From Helicobacter baculiformis (GTDB taxonomy: Bacteria > Campylobacterota > Campylobacteria > Campylobacterales > Helicobacteraceae), in assembly GCF_900197685.1 (NCBI RefSeq), contig NZ_FZMF01000012.1, positions 1 through 51,097 on the forward strand: a stretch of 51,097 bases of DNA, written 5' to 3'. The translations under genes and the position numbers were made by a program. Below, piece by piece: positions 34,749-44,090 of the stretch. Position 1 is the first letter of the stretch; the number at the start of each line of letters is the position of its first letter. The notes beneath the pieces are model-generated. The model ran no database searches. It was not told where the DNA came from and saw only the letters and a program-made list of their open reading frames with translations.

Positions 34749-36061
34749 TAAAACCCTTTATTTTGATCGCCCAACAGAGTGGGCGTTAAGATGTAAGAGG
34801 GCGATAAATTGGTGCTGTGTATGATGGTTTTGTGGAAACGGCGCGCGTAGTACTTCAAAAGCATGCGCTGTAAAAAGGGCTCAATGCTGGGTACAAACCA
34901 CGCGTTATTGCTGATCACCACAAAGGTGTCTGGGCTATGGGGGTAGGCAAGCGCAGAAGTGCCTTCATAGCACACAAGAGGGCGGAATTTAAACCCCTGA
35001 ATGTCAAAATCTCTAAAAGAAGCCCCACTCCCCAAGCTGAAAGAACTTGCACCAAAGAAAACTTTTTCTAAATAGTCGGCTAAAAATTTGGGCAGGGGCA
35101 TTTTTTCTCCAAAGGGAGCTAGGATCACCTTGTGGGCATATTGATAGCTCTTATTGGCAAAGACATAGGTAGAATTGTACAATGTGTGATCTGCTTGTGT
35201 GAGCGCGCCGGTGATGATGGTGATGTGCGCGCTCAATTCTAGCAAGGTGGGGAGTAAGTTGCTGGTATTGAGCACAAAGGGGAAGGCGGTTTCAGGCAAG
35301 ATCACCACCTGTTTTTGTTGAGCGATCGCTCTACGGATCATCTCTAAATTATGATTCACAATCTCTTCTAAGTGCTGTTGTTGCCATTTGAGATCTTGGG
35401 CGGTGTGGGTGGTGGCAACTTTGAATTGGCTAAAAGTGTTATGGGGCACATTGGAGGCATGCCAGTCTAAACTCAGAGCAAAGAGGGTACAGGCTAAAAG
35501 CTTAGGATAAAGGTGGGTAGAGGTTTTAAGAAATAAAAAGCGTTCGTTTTCATGGGGCTTGAGTAGGGCGATAGCCATGAGCACACAAAGAAAACTCAAT
35601 TTATCCACCTTAAAGACAGAGTAGGCAAACAAGGACTCCGGGACAAACCAATCAAATCCAAAGGGGTGGATGTAGCTAGCTAACCACAAAGTTAGCACGC
35701 GATAAATGGGTGAAGAACGCCAGCACAGAAGGTAAAAAACCCCCCCATAACACAGGGCGATTAGAATCATCATAAGCGGGATAAGAAAGGCATAATCGCT
35801 GTATCTAAAACTCAGCGCACACCAGTAAAATAACCCTAAACCCACTAAAAAACCAAAGCTAAAGGATCGCTGTTTCTCTACTTGCAAGCACGCAAAGATA
35901 CTTAAAGGAGCGAGTAAACTTTGGGCGCCTGTCAGTATCAAGGGATGCTTTGTAAGCATAGAACCCACATACACAGGTGCCAAAAATAGCAAGGCTAGTC
36001 CCCAATGTGTATGGGACAAAAGCCAGCCCCACACATAATATTTTAGCCTTAGCGATGGCAA
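34748..36061 (-). CDS. lnt: Apolipoprotein N-acyltransferase
   Basis: Lnt transfers the third acyl chain to the lipobox cysteine of lipoproteins in the inner membrane. The 437-residue protein has about six N-terminal membrane helices (to about 205) and a periplasmic nitrilase-fold domain. The catalytic Glu is in VILPETAFPF, the Lys in ILAPFGEKMPLP and the Cys in FRPLVCYEGTSALA. It is somewhat shorter than the E. coli protein (about 510), as I recall for Helicobacter. Divergent from cvpA across a 101-base AT-rich gap. Confidence 0.93.
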   Translation of the reverse strand: MPSLRLKYYVWGWLLSHTHWGLALLFLAPVYVGSMLTKHPLILTGAQSLLAPLSIFACLQVEKQRSFSFGFLVGLGLFYWCALSFRYSDYAFLIPLMMILIALCYGGVFYLLCWRSSPIYRVLTLWLASYIHPFGFDWFVPESLFAYSVFKVDKLSFLCVLMAIALLKPHENERFLFLKTSTHLYPKLLACTLFALSLDWHASNVPHNTFSQFKVATTHTAQDLKWQQQHLEEIVNHNLEMIRRAIAQQKQVVILPETAFPFVLNTSNLLPTLLELSAHITIITGALTQADHTLYNSTYVFANKSYQYAHKVILAPFGEKMPLPKFLADYLEKVFFGASSFSLGSGASFRDFDIQGFKFRPLVCYEGTSALAYPHSPDTFVVISNNAWFVPSIEPFLQRMLLKYYARRFHKTIIHSTNLSPSYILTPTLLGDQNKGF

Positions 36062-36113
36062 CTACGCTCCTTCTTCTATCTTAAGTCATTTATAATTTTA
36101 AGCTTACAGAGTT

Positions 36114-36119
36114 TATAAT
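36114..36119 (+). promoter_or_regulatory. Probable -10 box for the cvpA-lysS-glyA run
   Basis: TATAAT at 36114 lies 43 bases before the cvpA ATG in the divergent AT-rich gap. The same TTATAATT octamer occurs 23 bases earlier (36090-36097), so there may be two start sites or one serving lnt. No clear -35. Confidence 0.5.
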
Positions 36120-36162
36120 TCTAAGATAGATTGTCTTAAATTCACTTAGAAATGTGTAGTGT

Positions 36163-36732
36163 ATGGATTATATTGATGTTGCGTTAGTGGCTGTTATTCT
36201 TATTGTGGGGATTCGCGGGTATTATAACGGACTTATTGACGAAATGGCGGGTATTTTGGGGATCGTGTGCGGGGTGTATCTAGGCTCACGCTACGCTTCT
36301 AATATGGGGGCGTTCTTCTCCACCCATGTGCATGATTTTCATAGCCCCTCTATGGAAAGTTTGATCGGCTTTACTTCCGTGCTTGCGGGGGTATGGATTT
36401 TATTCTTGATTGCAGGGGTTGTGGTGAGCAAAGCGGTAAGTTTCAGCAATCTTGGGGTGATTGACAAGGCTTTAGGCTTTGTCTTTGCCTGCGCAAAAAT
36501 GTATTTGGTTTTTGCCTTCTTGCTCTATGGGGCGTCGCGCTTTGATTTTATGAAGTCTATGGATACCTACCTGCATGCCAATAGCCAGTTTTACCCAACC
36601 ATGCAAGAAGTGGCCTCCTATGTGATGCAACGCCCAGAAATTCAAAAGTTAGGCAAAGCTATCCAAAATAGGGTTCAAGAAGTCAAAAAGAATGATTTAG
36701 AAACACCCACCACTACACAATCTCATGAGTAA
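36163..36732 (+). CDS. CvpA family membrane protein
   Basis: A 189-residue protein with four membrane helices (about 5-22, 28-45, 64-85 and 100-120) and a hydrophilic C-terminal tail. [20 protein letters not shown] and [20 protein letters not shown] are typical of the CvpA family, needed in other bacteria for colicin V production or envelope tolerance. It overlaps lysS at ATG 36725 (eight bases) and heads the same block I recall as HP0181-HP0185. The function here is unknown. Confidence 0.88.
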   Translation: MDYIDVALVAVILIVGIRGYYNGLIDEMAGILGIVCGVYLGSRYASNMGAFFSTHVHDFHSPSMESLIGFTSVLAGVWILFLIAGVVVSKAVSFSNLGVIDKALGFVFACAKMYLVFAFLLYGASRFDFMKSMDTYLHANSQFYPTMQEVASYVMQRPEIQKLGKAIQNRVQEVKKNDLETPTTTQSHE

Positions 36733-38227
36733 TTCTATGTTTGACAACCCCTATATCCAACAACGCCTCCACAAGGCAGAACAGTTACGCGCCCACGCTC
36801 TCAACCCCTATGAAAACCGCGCGCAGCGATCTCTAAGCAATGCGCAATTCTTGCAGACTTTTAGCGCGCTGGAGGCGGGGCAGAAAGAGACAACGAGCAC
36901 GTACGCGCTAGTGGGGCGGGTGAAGTTCATCCGCTTGATGGGCAAGGCATGCTTTATTAAAATTGAAGATCAAAGCGCGTTATTGCAGGTCTATCTCTCA
37001 CAAAATGACTTGGGCAAAGAAGCTTTTGATATTTTTAAAAAATGCGTAGAGGTGGGGGATATTCTCAATGTTGTGGGGTATCCCTTTGTGACTAAAACCA
37101 AAGAACTCAGTTTGCACGCGCTTTGCTTTAAGGTACTCACTAAAGCCATTGTGCCCCTGCCTGAGAAGTTTCATGGCTTGAGCGATATTGAATTGCGCTA
37201 CCGCCAGCGTTCTATGGATTTGATCGCCAATCCAGAGGTGAAAGAGGTGTTTGTGCGCCGTAGCGCCATTGTGGCATGTGTGCGCGCTTTTTTTGAACAA
37301 AAAGGGTTTTTAGAGGTAGAAACCCCCATGATGCACCCCATTGCCGGGGGGGCAAACGCGCGCCCCTTTATCACCTACCATAACGCTTTAGAGGTGGAGC
37401 GTTATTTGCGCATCGCCCCGGAGTTGTATTTAAAACGCCTGATAGTGGGGGGGTTTGAAGCGGTCTTTGAAATCAACCGCAATTTTAGAAATGAGGGCAT
37501 GGATCACTCCCATAACCCAGAATTTACCATGCTTGAATTTTACTGGGCGTATAAGACTTATGAAGATTTGATCGCCTTGACAAAAGAGCTTTTCAGCACT
37601 CTCTTAGAGCATTTGGGTTTGCCCACTAAGCTGGCGTATGGGGATGTAGAAATTGATTTTGAGGCGTTCTCCTGTGTGCCTTTCAAGCAGGCTTTAGTGG
37701 AGATTGGGGGGGTGCGCTCTGAAGCGCTAGAGGATGCCAATACCCTAAGAGCGTTCTTAGAAAAACAGGGCGTGGAGGTGGGGGGGGTGCTCTCCTATGC
37801 GCACTTGCTCGCGCAAGCCTTTGACGCGCTGGTAGAACCCAAGCTCATTAACCCTACCTTTATCACGCACTACCCTATTGAACTCAGCCCCCTAGCGCGC
37901 CGCAACGACACAGATCCTAATATCGCCGATCGTTTTGAACTCTTCATTGCGGGCAAAGAAATTGCCAATGGCTTTAGCGAGCTCAACGACCCCCTAGATC
38001 AATACCAACGCTTTGAAGAGCAGGTCAAAGCTAAAGAGAGTGGGGATGAAGAGGCGCAGTTTATGGACACCGATTATGTTTGGGCGCTAGGGCTTGGCAT
38101 GCCCCCCACAGCCGGGCAGGGGATTGGCATCGATCGGTTGGTGATGTTGCTCACCAACGCGAAGAGTATTAAAGATGTGATCTTCTTCCCGGCCATGAAA
38201 CCCTTAAAATCCAACCAAAGTGAGTGA
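36725..38227 (+). CDS. lysS: Lysyl-tRNA synthetase (class II)
   Basis: LysS charges tRNA-Lys. An OB-fold anticodon-binding domain (about 55-170: [20 protein letters not shown]) precedes the class II core. Motif 1 region is [20 protein letters not shown], motif 2 is [20 protein letters not shown], and motif 3 is [20 protein letters not shown]. It has 500 residues from ATG 36725; the ATG at 36737 ([13 protein letters not shown]) fits the H. pylori protein start better and may be the true one. The stop is two bases before the glyA ATG. Confidence 0.96.
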   Translation: MSNSMFDNPYIQQRLHKAEQLRAHALNPYENRAQRSLSNAQFLQTFSALEAGQKETTSTYALVGRVKFIRLMGKACFIKIEDQSALLQVYLSQNDLGKEAFDIFKKCVEVGDILNVVGYPFVTKTKELSLHALCFKVLTKAIVPLPEKFHGLSDIELRYRQRSMDLIANPEVKEVFVRRSAIVACVRAFFEQKGFLEVETPMMHPIAGGANARPFITYHNALEVERYLRIAPELYLKRLIVGGFEAVFEINRNFRNEGMDHSHNPEFTMLEFYWAYKTYEDLIALTKELFSTLLEHLGLPTKLAYGDVEIDFEAFSCVPFKQALVEIGGVRSEALEDANTLRAFLEKQGVEVGGVLSYAHLLAQAFDALVEPKLINPTFITHYPIELSPLARRNDTDPNIADRFELFIAGKEIANGFSELNDPLDQYQRFEEQVKAKESGDEEAQFMDTDYVWALGLGMPPTAGQGIGIDRLVMLLTNAKSIKDVIFFPAMKPLKSNQSE

Positions 38228-38228
38228 T

Positions 38229-39473
38229 ATGGCTTTCCATTTACAAACAAGCGATCCGCAAATTTTTGATTTCATCTGCCAAGAATGGCGACGCCAAAAC
38301 GAGCATTTGGAGATGATTGCTAGCGAGAATTACACCTTTGAAAGCGTGATGGAGGCGATGGGGAGTGTGCTGACCAATAAATACGCCGAAGGCTACCCCT
38401 CTAAGCGCTATTATGGGGGTTGCGAGGTGGTGGACAAGATTGAAGAGATCGCCATTGAGCGGGCTAAAAAGCTTTTTAATTGCGCCTTTGCCAATGTGCA
38501 ACCCCATGCGGGCAGCCAAGCCAACATGACCATTTACCACGCCCTGCTCAAACCTCATGAGCGCATTTTGAGCATGGATCTGAGTAGTGGAGGGCATTTA
38601 ACCCATGCCTCTCCGGTGAGCCTAACGGGCAAGCATTTTCAAGGCTTTTTTTATGGACTTAATCACGAGGGCTGGATTGATTATGATGAGGTCTTAAAGA
38701 TCGCCAAGATTGTGCGCCCTAAACTCATTGTGTGTGGCTATTCTGCCTACCCTAGGGAGGTGGATTTTAAACGCTTTAGAGAGATCGCCAATGAAGTGGG
38801 CGCGCTCTTGATGGGTGATGTGGCGCATATTGCCGGGCTAGTGGTCGCTGGGGAGCACCCCCACCCCTTCCCCCATTGCCATGTGGTGAGCACCACCACA
38901 CATAAGACATTGCGCGGTCCTAGGGGGGGCTTGATCTTGAGTGATGATTTAGAAGTGGCTAGCAAGATCGATCGTGCGCTCTTCCCGGGCTTGCAGGGGG
39001 GGCCTTTAATGCATGTGATCGCGGCTAAGGCGGTGGGGTTTTTAGAAAACCTCAAACCCGAATGGAGAGACTATATCATCCAAGTTAAACGCAATGTACA
39101 GGTTTTAGTCAAGGTGTTCTTAGAACATGGCTTTGATTTGGTGAGTGGAGGGAGTGATAACCATTTGCTGGTGATGCGCTTGCATGAGTATAGCGGCAAG
39201 GACGCACAAATTGCCCTCGATCGCGCCGGGATCACCACCAACAAAAACAGCGTACCCGGAGACACACGAAGCCCCATGCTCACCAGTGGGCTAAGGCTGG
39301 GTTCGGCTGCGCTCACCAGCAGGGGCATGCAAGAAGAGGACTTTCATTTCATTGGCAATAAAATCGTGGAGGTCTTGCAAGATGTCCAAAACAGCGCCAA
39401 GCACGCGCGCATTAGAGAAGAAGTGGTGGCGTTTTCTAAGCGTTATAAAACTTATGACACTCCGATTTTCTAA
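38229..39473 (+). CDS. glyA: Serine hydroxymethyltransferase
   Basis: GlyA converts serine and tetrahydrofolate to glycine and methylene-tetrahydrofolate with PLP. The start ATG 38229 gives [14 protein letters not shown], close to known Helicobacter starts; a GTG at 38220 lies within lysS. The 414-residue protein has [15 protein letters not shown], the [15 protein letters not shown] substrate loop, and the PLP lysine 226 in [16 protein letters not shown]. Length and motifs are complete. DUF1882 gene follows after nine bases. Confidence 0.96.
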   Translation: MAFHLQTSDPQIFDFICQEWRRQNEHLEMIASENYTFESVMEAMGSVLTNKYAEGYPSKRYYGGCEVVDKIEEIAIERAKKLFNCAFANVQPHAGSQANMTIYHALLKPHERILSMDLSSGGHLTHASPVSLTGKHFQGFFYGLNHEGWIDYDEVLKIAKIVRPKLIVCGYSAYPREVDFKRFREIANEVGALLMGDVAHIAGLVVAGEHPHPFPHCHVVSTTTHKTLRGPRGGLILSDDLEVASKIDRALFPGLQGGPLMHVIAAKAVGFLENLKPEWRDYIIQVKRNVQVLVKVFLEHGFDLVSGGSDNHLLVMRLHEYSGKDAQIALDRAGITTNKNSVPGDTRSPMLTSGLRLGSAALTSRGMQEEDFHFIGNKIVEVLQDVQNSAKHARIREEVVAFSKRYKTYDTPIF

Positions 39474-39482
39474 GGAAGTCGT

Positions 39483-40025
39483 ATGGTAGAGATGGATTTA
39501 CAGCTCATTAAAATGCAAACAAGCCACTACTTCGTACAGCAACCCGGTTTAGGGCGGCGCGTCACTTATTTGGGGCGTTGTTTCTATGACAAGTTTGAAA
39601 AAGTTGGGGCTAGTCTCACTTCTATGCTCATCCAAAAGCATTGGCGCAAGGAAATTACCATCGCGCATAACTTGATTTTGCCTAACAATAAGATAGAGAA
39701 CATCGTCTTTGATTACAATGGGCGCAATACAGAGCGCTTTTACCACAAGGCGCAATTACTTCTAAGAGAAGAGGGGTATATTAATTTTACTGCCTATGAG
39801 AGCAAAACCCCCGGGCATTTGCATTTGTATATACACAAGGGGCATACGGAGCTTGGCGAGGGCTGCAGACTGGCTAAGACGCTTTCTATGAAACTCGCTC
39901 AGGGCTTGCCCAATGAATGGCGTGTCTTCCCCAATGGTGATCTCCCACCAGATTTCAATATCCTCATTCTGCCCTATGAAGTCTTTGCTAAAGAGAGGGG
40001 GGCGAGTTGGGCAAAGCACATGTAG
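39483..40025 (+). CDS. DUF1882 family protein
   Basis: A 180-residue soluble protein of the DUF1882 family, which I know from Helicobacter and Campylobacter relatives (HP0184 in the same neighbourhood). It has no signal or membrane segment. Landmarks are [14 protein letters not shown] and the block [19 protein letters not shown] followed by [20 protein letters not shown]. The HLHLYI pattern followed by a conserved Phe-Pro-Asn is reminiscent of nucleotidyl-transferase folds such as small primases, but I cannot show catalytic acids. AAGGAAG precedes the ATG. Function unknown. Confidence 0.82.
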   Translation: MVEMDLQLIKMQTSHYFVQQPGLGRRVTYLGRCFYDKFEKVGASLTSMLIQKHWRKEITIAHNLILPNNKIENIVFDYNGRNTERFYHKAQLLLREEGYINFTAYESKTPGHLHLYIHKGHTELGEGCRLAKTLSMKLAQGLPNEWRVFPNGDLPPDFNILILPYEVFAKERGASWAKHM

Positions 40026-40052
40026 TGCGCGCAGCACCTTAAAAGGATTCCC

Positions 40053-41063
40053 ATGAACAAATCAGAATTTAATCAAGAGATCGATAATTCAGAACTTAAA
40101 CATGATTTAAATAAAAAAATCAGTGAAGCTCTCAATGAACATGAGGCAAAAAGTTCCGGTCTCAAGAAAATTTTGCTTATCGCGGCCGTAGGACTTATTA
40201 TTTTGGGGGTCGTGCTGGTCGTATTTTATAAGAGCACGCGCGAGCCACTTAAAAGTGCTTCTATCCCCGATGATGAGCATTTGCAAAGGGTAGGTAATCT
40301 CCACGATAGTACGCCCAATCAAAACAATTTTGAAAATCTAACTCTAGAGTCCTCTAACAATACAAAAAAGGAGGAAGATAGGTTTGATCAGATTGTTAGA
40401 GATATTCAGGCAAAGCAAGCACAGCAGGTACCAGAACCTTCTATTATGCTCCCGGCAAGCCCTCTAGACAAAAGCGTAAGCACTGCTTCTACGCCCTTAT
40501 CCTCAAAACCCAAAAAAGAGGAGTTAAAACATAACGAGAAAAAATCTCTAGAAAAACACAGAGAGCACTCGGCTAGACCCAAGCATGAAAAGCATGAGAG
40601 GGAAAAACATAGCAGACATGAAAAAGAGAAGCATGAGAAGCTAGCGCACAAGACTCTTGAGAAGAAACCCGCCCCTAAGGTGGAACCTAAAAAAATAGTC
40701 GAAAAACCCAAAGAAGCTCCCAAAGTTGCCAAAGCAGAGCCGGTTAAAACCCCATCCAAAACTCCTATAAAACCACAGATGGAAGAAATCGCCATCGATC
40801 ATGTTAAGGGGGAGAAGATGGGTGGTGTAAAAGCAGAACAGCCCAGTATTCCAAAAGGGTTTTACTTGCAAGTGGGCGTATTCAGCAAGACTCCCAACAC
40901 AAAATTTATGGAGGCTTTTGTCAAATATCCCCATCAAATACAAGAACTTAAAGGGCAAAAGCGCTACTTGATCGGTCCTTATCCCACAAGAGAGCAAGCC
41001 GATGCTAAGCTTAAAGAGGTGAGTCAAGATGTGGGTAAGCCCGTACATATAGAGATCAAATAG
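40053..41063 (+). CDS. SPOR-domain inner membrane protein with His/Lys-rich linker
   Basis: A 336-residue bitopic protein. A cytoplasmic N-terminus (1-38), one membrane helix (39-58, LLIAAVGLIILGVVLVVF) and a long charged periplasmic linker lead to a SPOR domain (about 262-336: GFYLQVGVFSKTP, RYLIGPYPTREQADAKL). SPOR domains bind septal peptidoglycan lacking stem peptides, so a FtsN/DedD-like division role is probable. Residues 160-200 are remarkable for nine histidines among Lys and Glu (for example HEKHEREKHSRHEKEKH), which could bind metal. Last gene of the cvpA-glyA run; a matching gene is HP0185 as I recall. Confidence 0.85.
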   Translation: MNKSEFNQEIDNSELKHDLNKKISEALNEHEAKSSGLKKILLIAAVGLIILGVVLVVFYKSTREPLKSASIPDDEHLQRVGNLHDSTPNQNNFENLTLESSNNTKKEEDRFDQIVRDIQAKQAQQVPEPSIMLPASPLDKSVSTASTPLSSKPKKEELKHNEKKSLEKHREHSARPKHEKHEREKHSRHEKEKHEKLAHKTLEKKPAPKVEPKKIVEKPKEAPKVAKAEPVKTPSKTPIKPQMEEIAIDHVKGEKMGGVKAEQPSIPKGFYLQVGVFSKTPNTKFMEAFVKYPHQIQELKGQKRYLIGPYPTREQADAKLKEVSQDVGKPVHIEIK

Positions 41064-41095
41064 CTGATCGGTCTTAGAGCGCAACTTACACAGAG

Positions 41096-41101
41096 TATGA
41101 T
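41096..41101 (+). promoter_or_regulatory. Probable -10 box of the alanine operon
   Basis: GAG-TATGAT lies 17 bases before the ridA ATG with AAGGAGAT in between, in the only gap between the SPOR gene and the ridA-dadA-alsT-alr run. Confidence 0.4.
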
Positions 41102-41118
41102 GTCAAATAAGGAGATTT

Positions 41119-41493
41119 ATGAAAAAAATACATACAGATCACGCCCCTAAGGCGATTGGACCTTATTCACAGGCGATTAAAAGCGGCGGGTTCGTCTTTG
41201 TCTCTGGACAGTTGGGCATTGACCCTAAGAGCGCAGAATTTGCCGGAGGTATTAAAGAGCAAACCAAACAGGCCATGGAGAACATGCGCGCCATTCTCCA
41301 AGAAGCGGGCTTAGATTTTGGCGCCGTGGTCAAAACCACCATCTTGCTCAAAAACCTAGAAGATTTTGGAGTGGTGAATGAGATTTACGGGAGTTATTTT
41401 CAAGAACCCTACCCCGCCCGCGCGACTTTTCAAGTAGCTAAACTTCCTAAAGACGGGCTGGTGGAGATCGAAGCAATTGCGCGTTGTGGGTGA
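41119..41493 (+). CDS. ridA: RidA family enamine/imine deaminase
   Basis: RidA hydrolyses reactive enamine/imine intermediates made by PLP and flavin enzymes, releasing ammonia. The 124-residue protein has the family landmarks [20 protein letters not shown] near the N-terminus and [20 protein letters not shown] with the substrate-binding Arg, then VEIEAIA. It is three bases before dadA; the imine product of DadA (2-iminopropanoate from alanine) is a known RidA substrate, which explains the pairing. RBS AAGGAG is strong. Confidence 0.95.
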   Translation: MKKIHTDHAPKAIGPYSQAIKSGGFVFVSGQLGIDPKSAEFAGGIKEQTKQAMENMRAILQEAGLDFGAVVKTTILLKNLEDFGVVNEIYGSYFQEPYPARATFQVAKLPKDGLVEIEAIARCG

Positions 41494-41496
41494 TTT

Positions 41497-42738
41497 ATGC
41501 AAAAAGATATCATTATCATCGGTGGGGGCATTGTGGGTTTGAGTTGTGCCTACGCTTTGCACCATGCCGGCAGAAAAGTTACGCTGATTGAACAAAATGA
41601 TGGGAGTTTTGGAACTTCTTTTGGCAATGCGGGCTTAGTTTCTGCCTTCAAGAAAGCCCCGCTTGCTAGTCCGGGTGTGGTGTGCGACACGATCAAGCTC
41701 ATGCTCAAAGGGCAAGCACCCTTGAATATCCACTGGGGGCTCAACCCTCAACTCTATAAATGGCTGTGGAAATTTATCAGAAGCGCGAATGCGAAGTCTC
41801 TTAAGCGCACTTTGGCGCTCTTTGAACGCTATGGCACGATGAGTTTAGAGGTTTATCATGAGATGTTGGATCGGGGCATGGATTTTTGGTTTAAAGAAGA
41901 TGGGCTCTTGATGATCTACACTCTCAAAGAGAATTTTGAGAAAAAACTCAAGGCGTGTACACACTACCCCGCGCATACCTATGAAATCTTTGATCCCAAA
42001 GCCACACTGGATTATATGCCCATCGCTAGAGAAGAGAATATTTGTGGAAGCGTTTTGCTCAAAGAAAACGCCCATGTGGACGCCCAAGAAGTGATGGAGA
42101 GTTTGCAGGGTTACTTGAAAAATGCGGGAGTGGAACTTTACTACAATGAAGAGGTTTTAGACTTTGAATTTAGTGGACAAAAGATCAGCGGTGTGTTGAC
42201 CAACCATAATAAGTTTGAAGCCCACACCATCATTTTAGCCACAGGGGCTAACCCCTACTTGCTCCAAAAAACCCATAATCGCTTTTTGATGATGGGCGCT
42301 AAGGGCTATAGCATCACCTTTAAAATGCCCGAAGAGCTCAAGCCCAAGACCTCTTCTCTCTTTGCAGACATCTTTTTAGCCATGACCCCGCGCCGTGAGA
42401 GTGTACGCATCACTTCTAAGCTTGAACTCAACACCACCGATCCGGGCATTGTGCGCGCCCAAATTGAAAACATGAAGAAGAATTTTGCCACCTTCACACA
42501 TCCCTTTGAAATGCAAGAACCCAAAGAGTGGAGCGGGTTTAGACCCCTTACCCCTAATGACATCCCCTACTTGGGCTATGACGCGCACTATAGTAACCTC
42601 ATCCACGCCACAGGCTTAGGCTGGCTGGGCATCACCTTTGGACCGGCAGTGGGCAAGATCATCGCCGATCTCATCGCTTGTGGATGCAATGAAAAGAGCG
42701 CGGATATTATGCTCTTTTCTGCCTTTTTTAGAGAATGA
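41497..42738 (+). CDS. dadA: D-amino acid dehydrogenase (FAD)
   Basis: DadA oxidises D-alanine to pyruvate and ammonia, passing electrons to the respiratory chain. The 413-residue protein begins with the FAD-binding IIIIGGGIVGLSCAYALHHAG, followed by FGTSFGNAGLVSAFK, a DAO-fold middle (IFDPKATLDYMPIAREEN), and the C-terminal FAD contact SGFRPLTPNDIPYLG with NLIHATGLGWLGITFGPAVG. The stop overlaps the alsT ATG by four bases. It belongs to an alanine use unit with ridA, alsT and alr. Confidence 0.93.
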   Translation: MQKDIIIIGGGIVGLSCAYALHHAGRKVTLIEQNDGSFGTSFGNAGLVSAFKKAPLASPGVVCDTIKLMLKGQAPLNIHWGLNPQLYKWLWKFIRSANAKSLKRTLALFERYGTMSLEVYHEMLDRGMDFWFKEDGLLMIYTLKENFEKKLKACTHYPAHTYEIFDPKATLDYMPIAREENICGSVLLKENAHVDAQEVMESLQGYLKNAGVELYYNEEVLDFEFSGQKISGVLTNHNKFEAHTIILATGANPYLLQKTHNRFLMMGAKGYSITFKMPEELKPKTSSLFADIFLAMTPRRESVRITSKLELNTTDPGIVRAQIENMKKNFATFTHPFEMQEPKEWSGFRPLTPNDIPYLGYDAHYSNLIHATGLGWLGITFGPAVGKIIADLIACGCNEKSADIMLFSAFFRE

Positions 42739-44090
42739 ATGCGCTCAATTCTTTCTTAGAGATTGTCAGAGAATGGGTGTGGGGGTTGCCCTTATTAGTC
42801 TTGTTAGTGGGCACGGGCTTGTTTTACACCTTCTTGCTCAGGGGGATTCAATTTAGCAAGGCTATCCATGCCTTCAAGGTGCTTTACACGCGCGACAAAC
42901 ACTCCCATGGCGATATTTCGCAATTTTCTTCTTTAATGCTCTCCATTGGGGCGACTGTGGGCATTGGGAACATTATTGGGGTGTCTTTGGCGATCGTGAT
43001 GGGGGGAGCGGGGAGCATTTTTTGGATGTGGATAACGGGTGTTGTAGGCATGGCGACCAAGTACGCCGAGGGGGTGCTTTCTTTAAAATACCGCGAGGTG
43101 GGCAAGTTTGGTTATAAGGGCGGTCCGATGTATTACATCAAAAACGGGTTGCACATGCCCAAACTCGCCTTTGTTTTTGCCCTCTTCACTTTGATCGCCT
43201 CCTTTGGGATTGGGAGCATGACTCAGGCAAATGCGGTTTCTTCTATTCTCTTACACCATGCCTCTATGCCCACTTGGCTTTCTGGTTTCATCATCACCGC
43301 TATTACGGGTTTCATTTTGATGGGGGGGATCAAATCCATCAGCAAGTTTAGCGATTATTTTGCGCCCTTCATGGTGCTCTTGTATGTGCTCACCACTTGC
43401 TATATCGTGCTCACCCATCCTAGCGCAGCCTTGGACGCGCTAAAACTCATTGTGTCGCAAGCTTTTCACCCTCAACCGGTCTTAGGGGGTGTGGTTGGGG
43501 GAGTGAGCTTGCTCACCATTGTAGAGATTGGGGTGTCTAAGGGGCTCTTTTCTAATGAGGCGGGCATGGGGAGTGCAGCCATTGTAGCGGCCGCTTCTAA
43601 GAGCGCACACCCGGTCAAGCAAGCCCTCATCACCATGCTACAACCCCTCATCATCACAATGGTGGTCTGTACCTCCACCGCACTATTGGTGCTCATGACT
43701 CCGGTTTATCACCAACTCCATGACGCCAGTTTGCTCACTTATGAGAGTGTGCGCTATTTCTATCCTAATGGGGGTTGGATTGTCTTTGCCTCTATTATTT
43801 TCTTTGCCTATTCTACAATAGTCGGGTGGGCTTATTATGGGGAGCGTAGCATTGAATTCACCTTTGGGGATCGCTACATTTTCCCCTACCGCATTCTCTA
43901 TCTTATCACCATCTTTATTGGGTCGATCACCAAGCTAGAATTTGTGTGGAATTTCTCTGACATCGCCAACGCTTTAATGGCAATCCCCAATTTGATCGCC
44001 CTACTCTTGCTCCATAAAGTCGTGGTGGCTGAAACCAAGTCTTATTTTAGCGCGTTGCAACAGGGTGTCTATGCTCCCCACGCGCGCTAG
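42735..44090 (+). CDS. dagA: Alanine:cation symporter family protein (AlsT/DagA)
   Basis: A 451-residue inner membrane transporter of the AGCS family with about ten helices. FSSLMLSIGATVGIGNIIGV near residue 60 is the cation/amino-acid binding region, followed by WMWITGVVGMATKYAEGVLS, GPMYYIKNG and EIGVSKGLFSNEAGMGSAAI, all family signatures. Substrates are alanine or glycine driven by Na+ or H+. It is coupled by overlap to dadA upstream and alr downstream, so D/L-alanine uptake is the likely job. The symbol follows H. pylori usage (HP0942). Confidence 0.92.
   Translation: MNALNSFLEIVREWVWGLPLLVLLVGTGLFYTFLLRGIQFSKAIHAFKVLYTRDKHSHGDISQFSSLMLSIGATVGIGNIIGVSLAIVMGGAGSIFWMWITGVVGMATKYAEGVLSLKYREVGKFGYKGGPMYYIKNGLHMPKLAFVFALFTLIASFGIGSMTQANAVSSILLHHASMPTWLSGFIITAITGFILMGGIKSISKFSDYFAPFMVLLYVLTTCYIVLTHPSAALDALKLIVSQAFHPQPVLGGVVGGVSLLTIVEIGVSKGLFSNEAGMGSAAIVAAASKSAHPVKQALITMLQPLIITMVVCTSTALLVLMTPVYHQLHDASLLTYESVRYFYPNGGWIVFASIIFFAYSTIVGWAYYGERSIEFTFGDRYIFPYRILYLITIFIGSITKLEFVWNFSDIANALMAIPNLIALLLLHKVVVAETKSYFSALQQGVYAPHAR

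Noticed and set aside
38220-38228. GTG 38220 as glyA start
   Set aside because: It lies in the lysS end, and ATG 38229 gives the family N-terminus.
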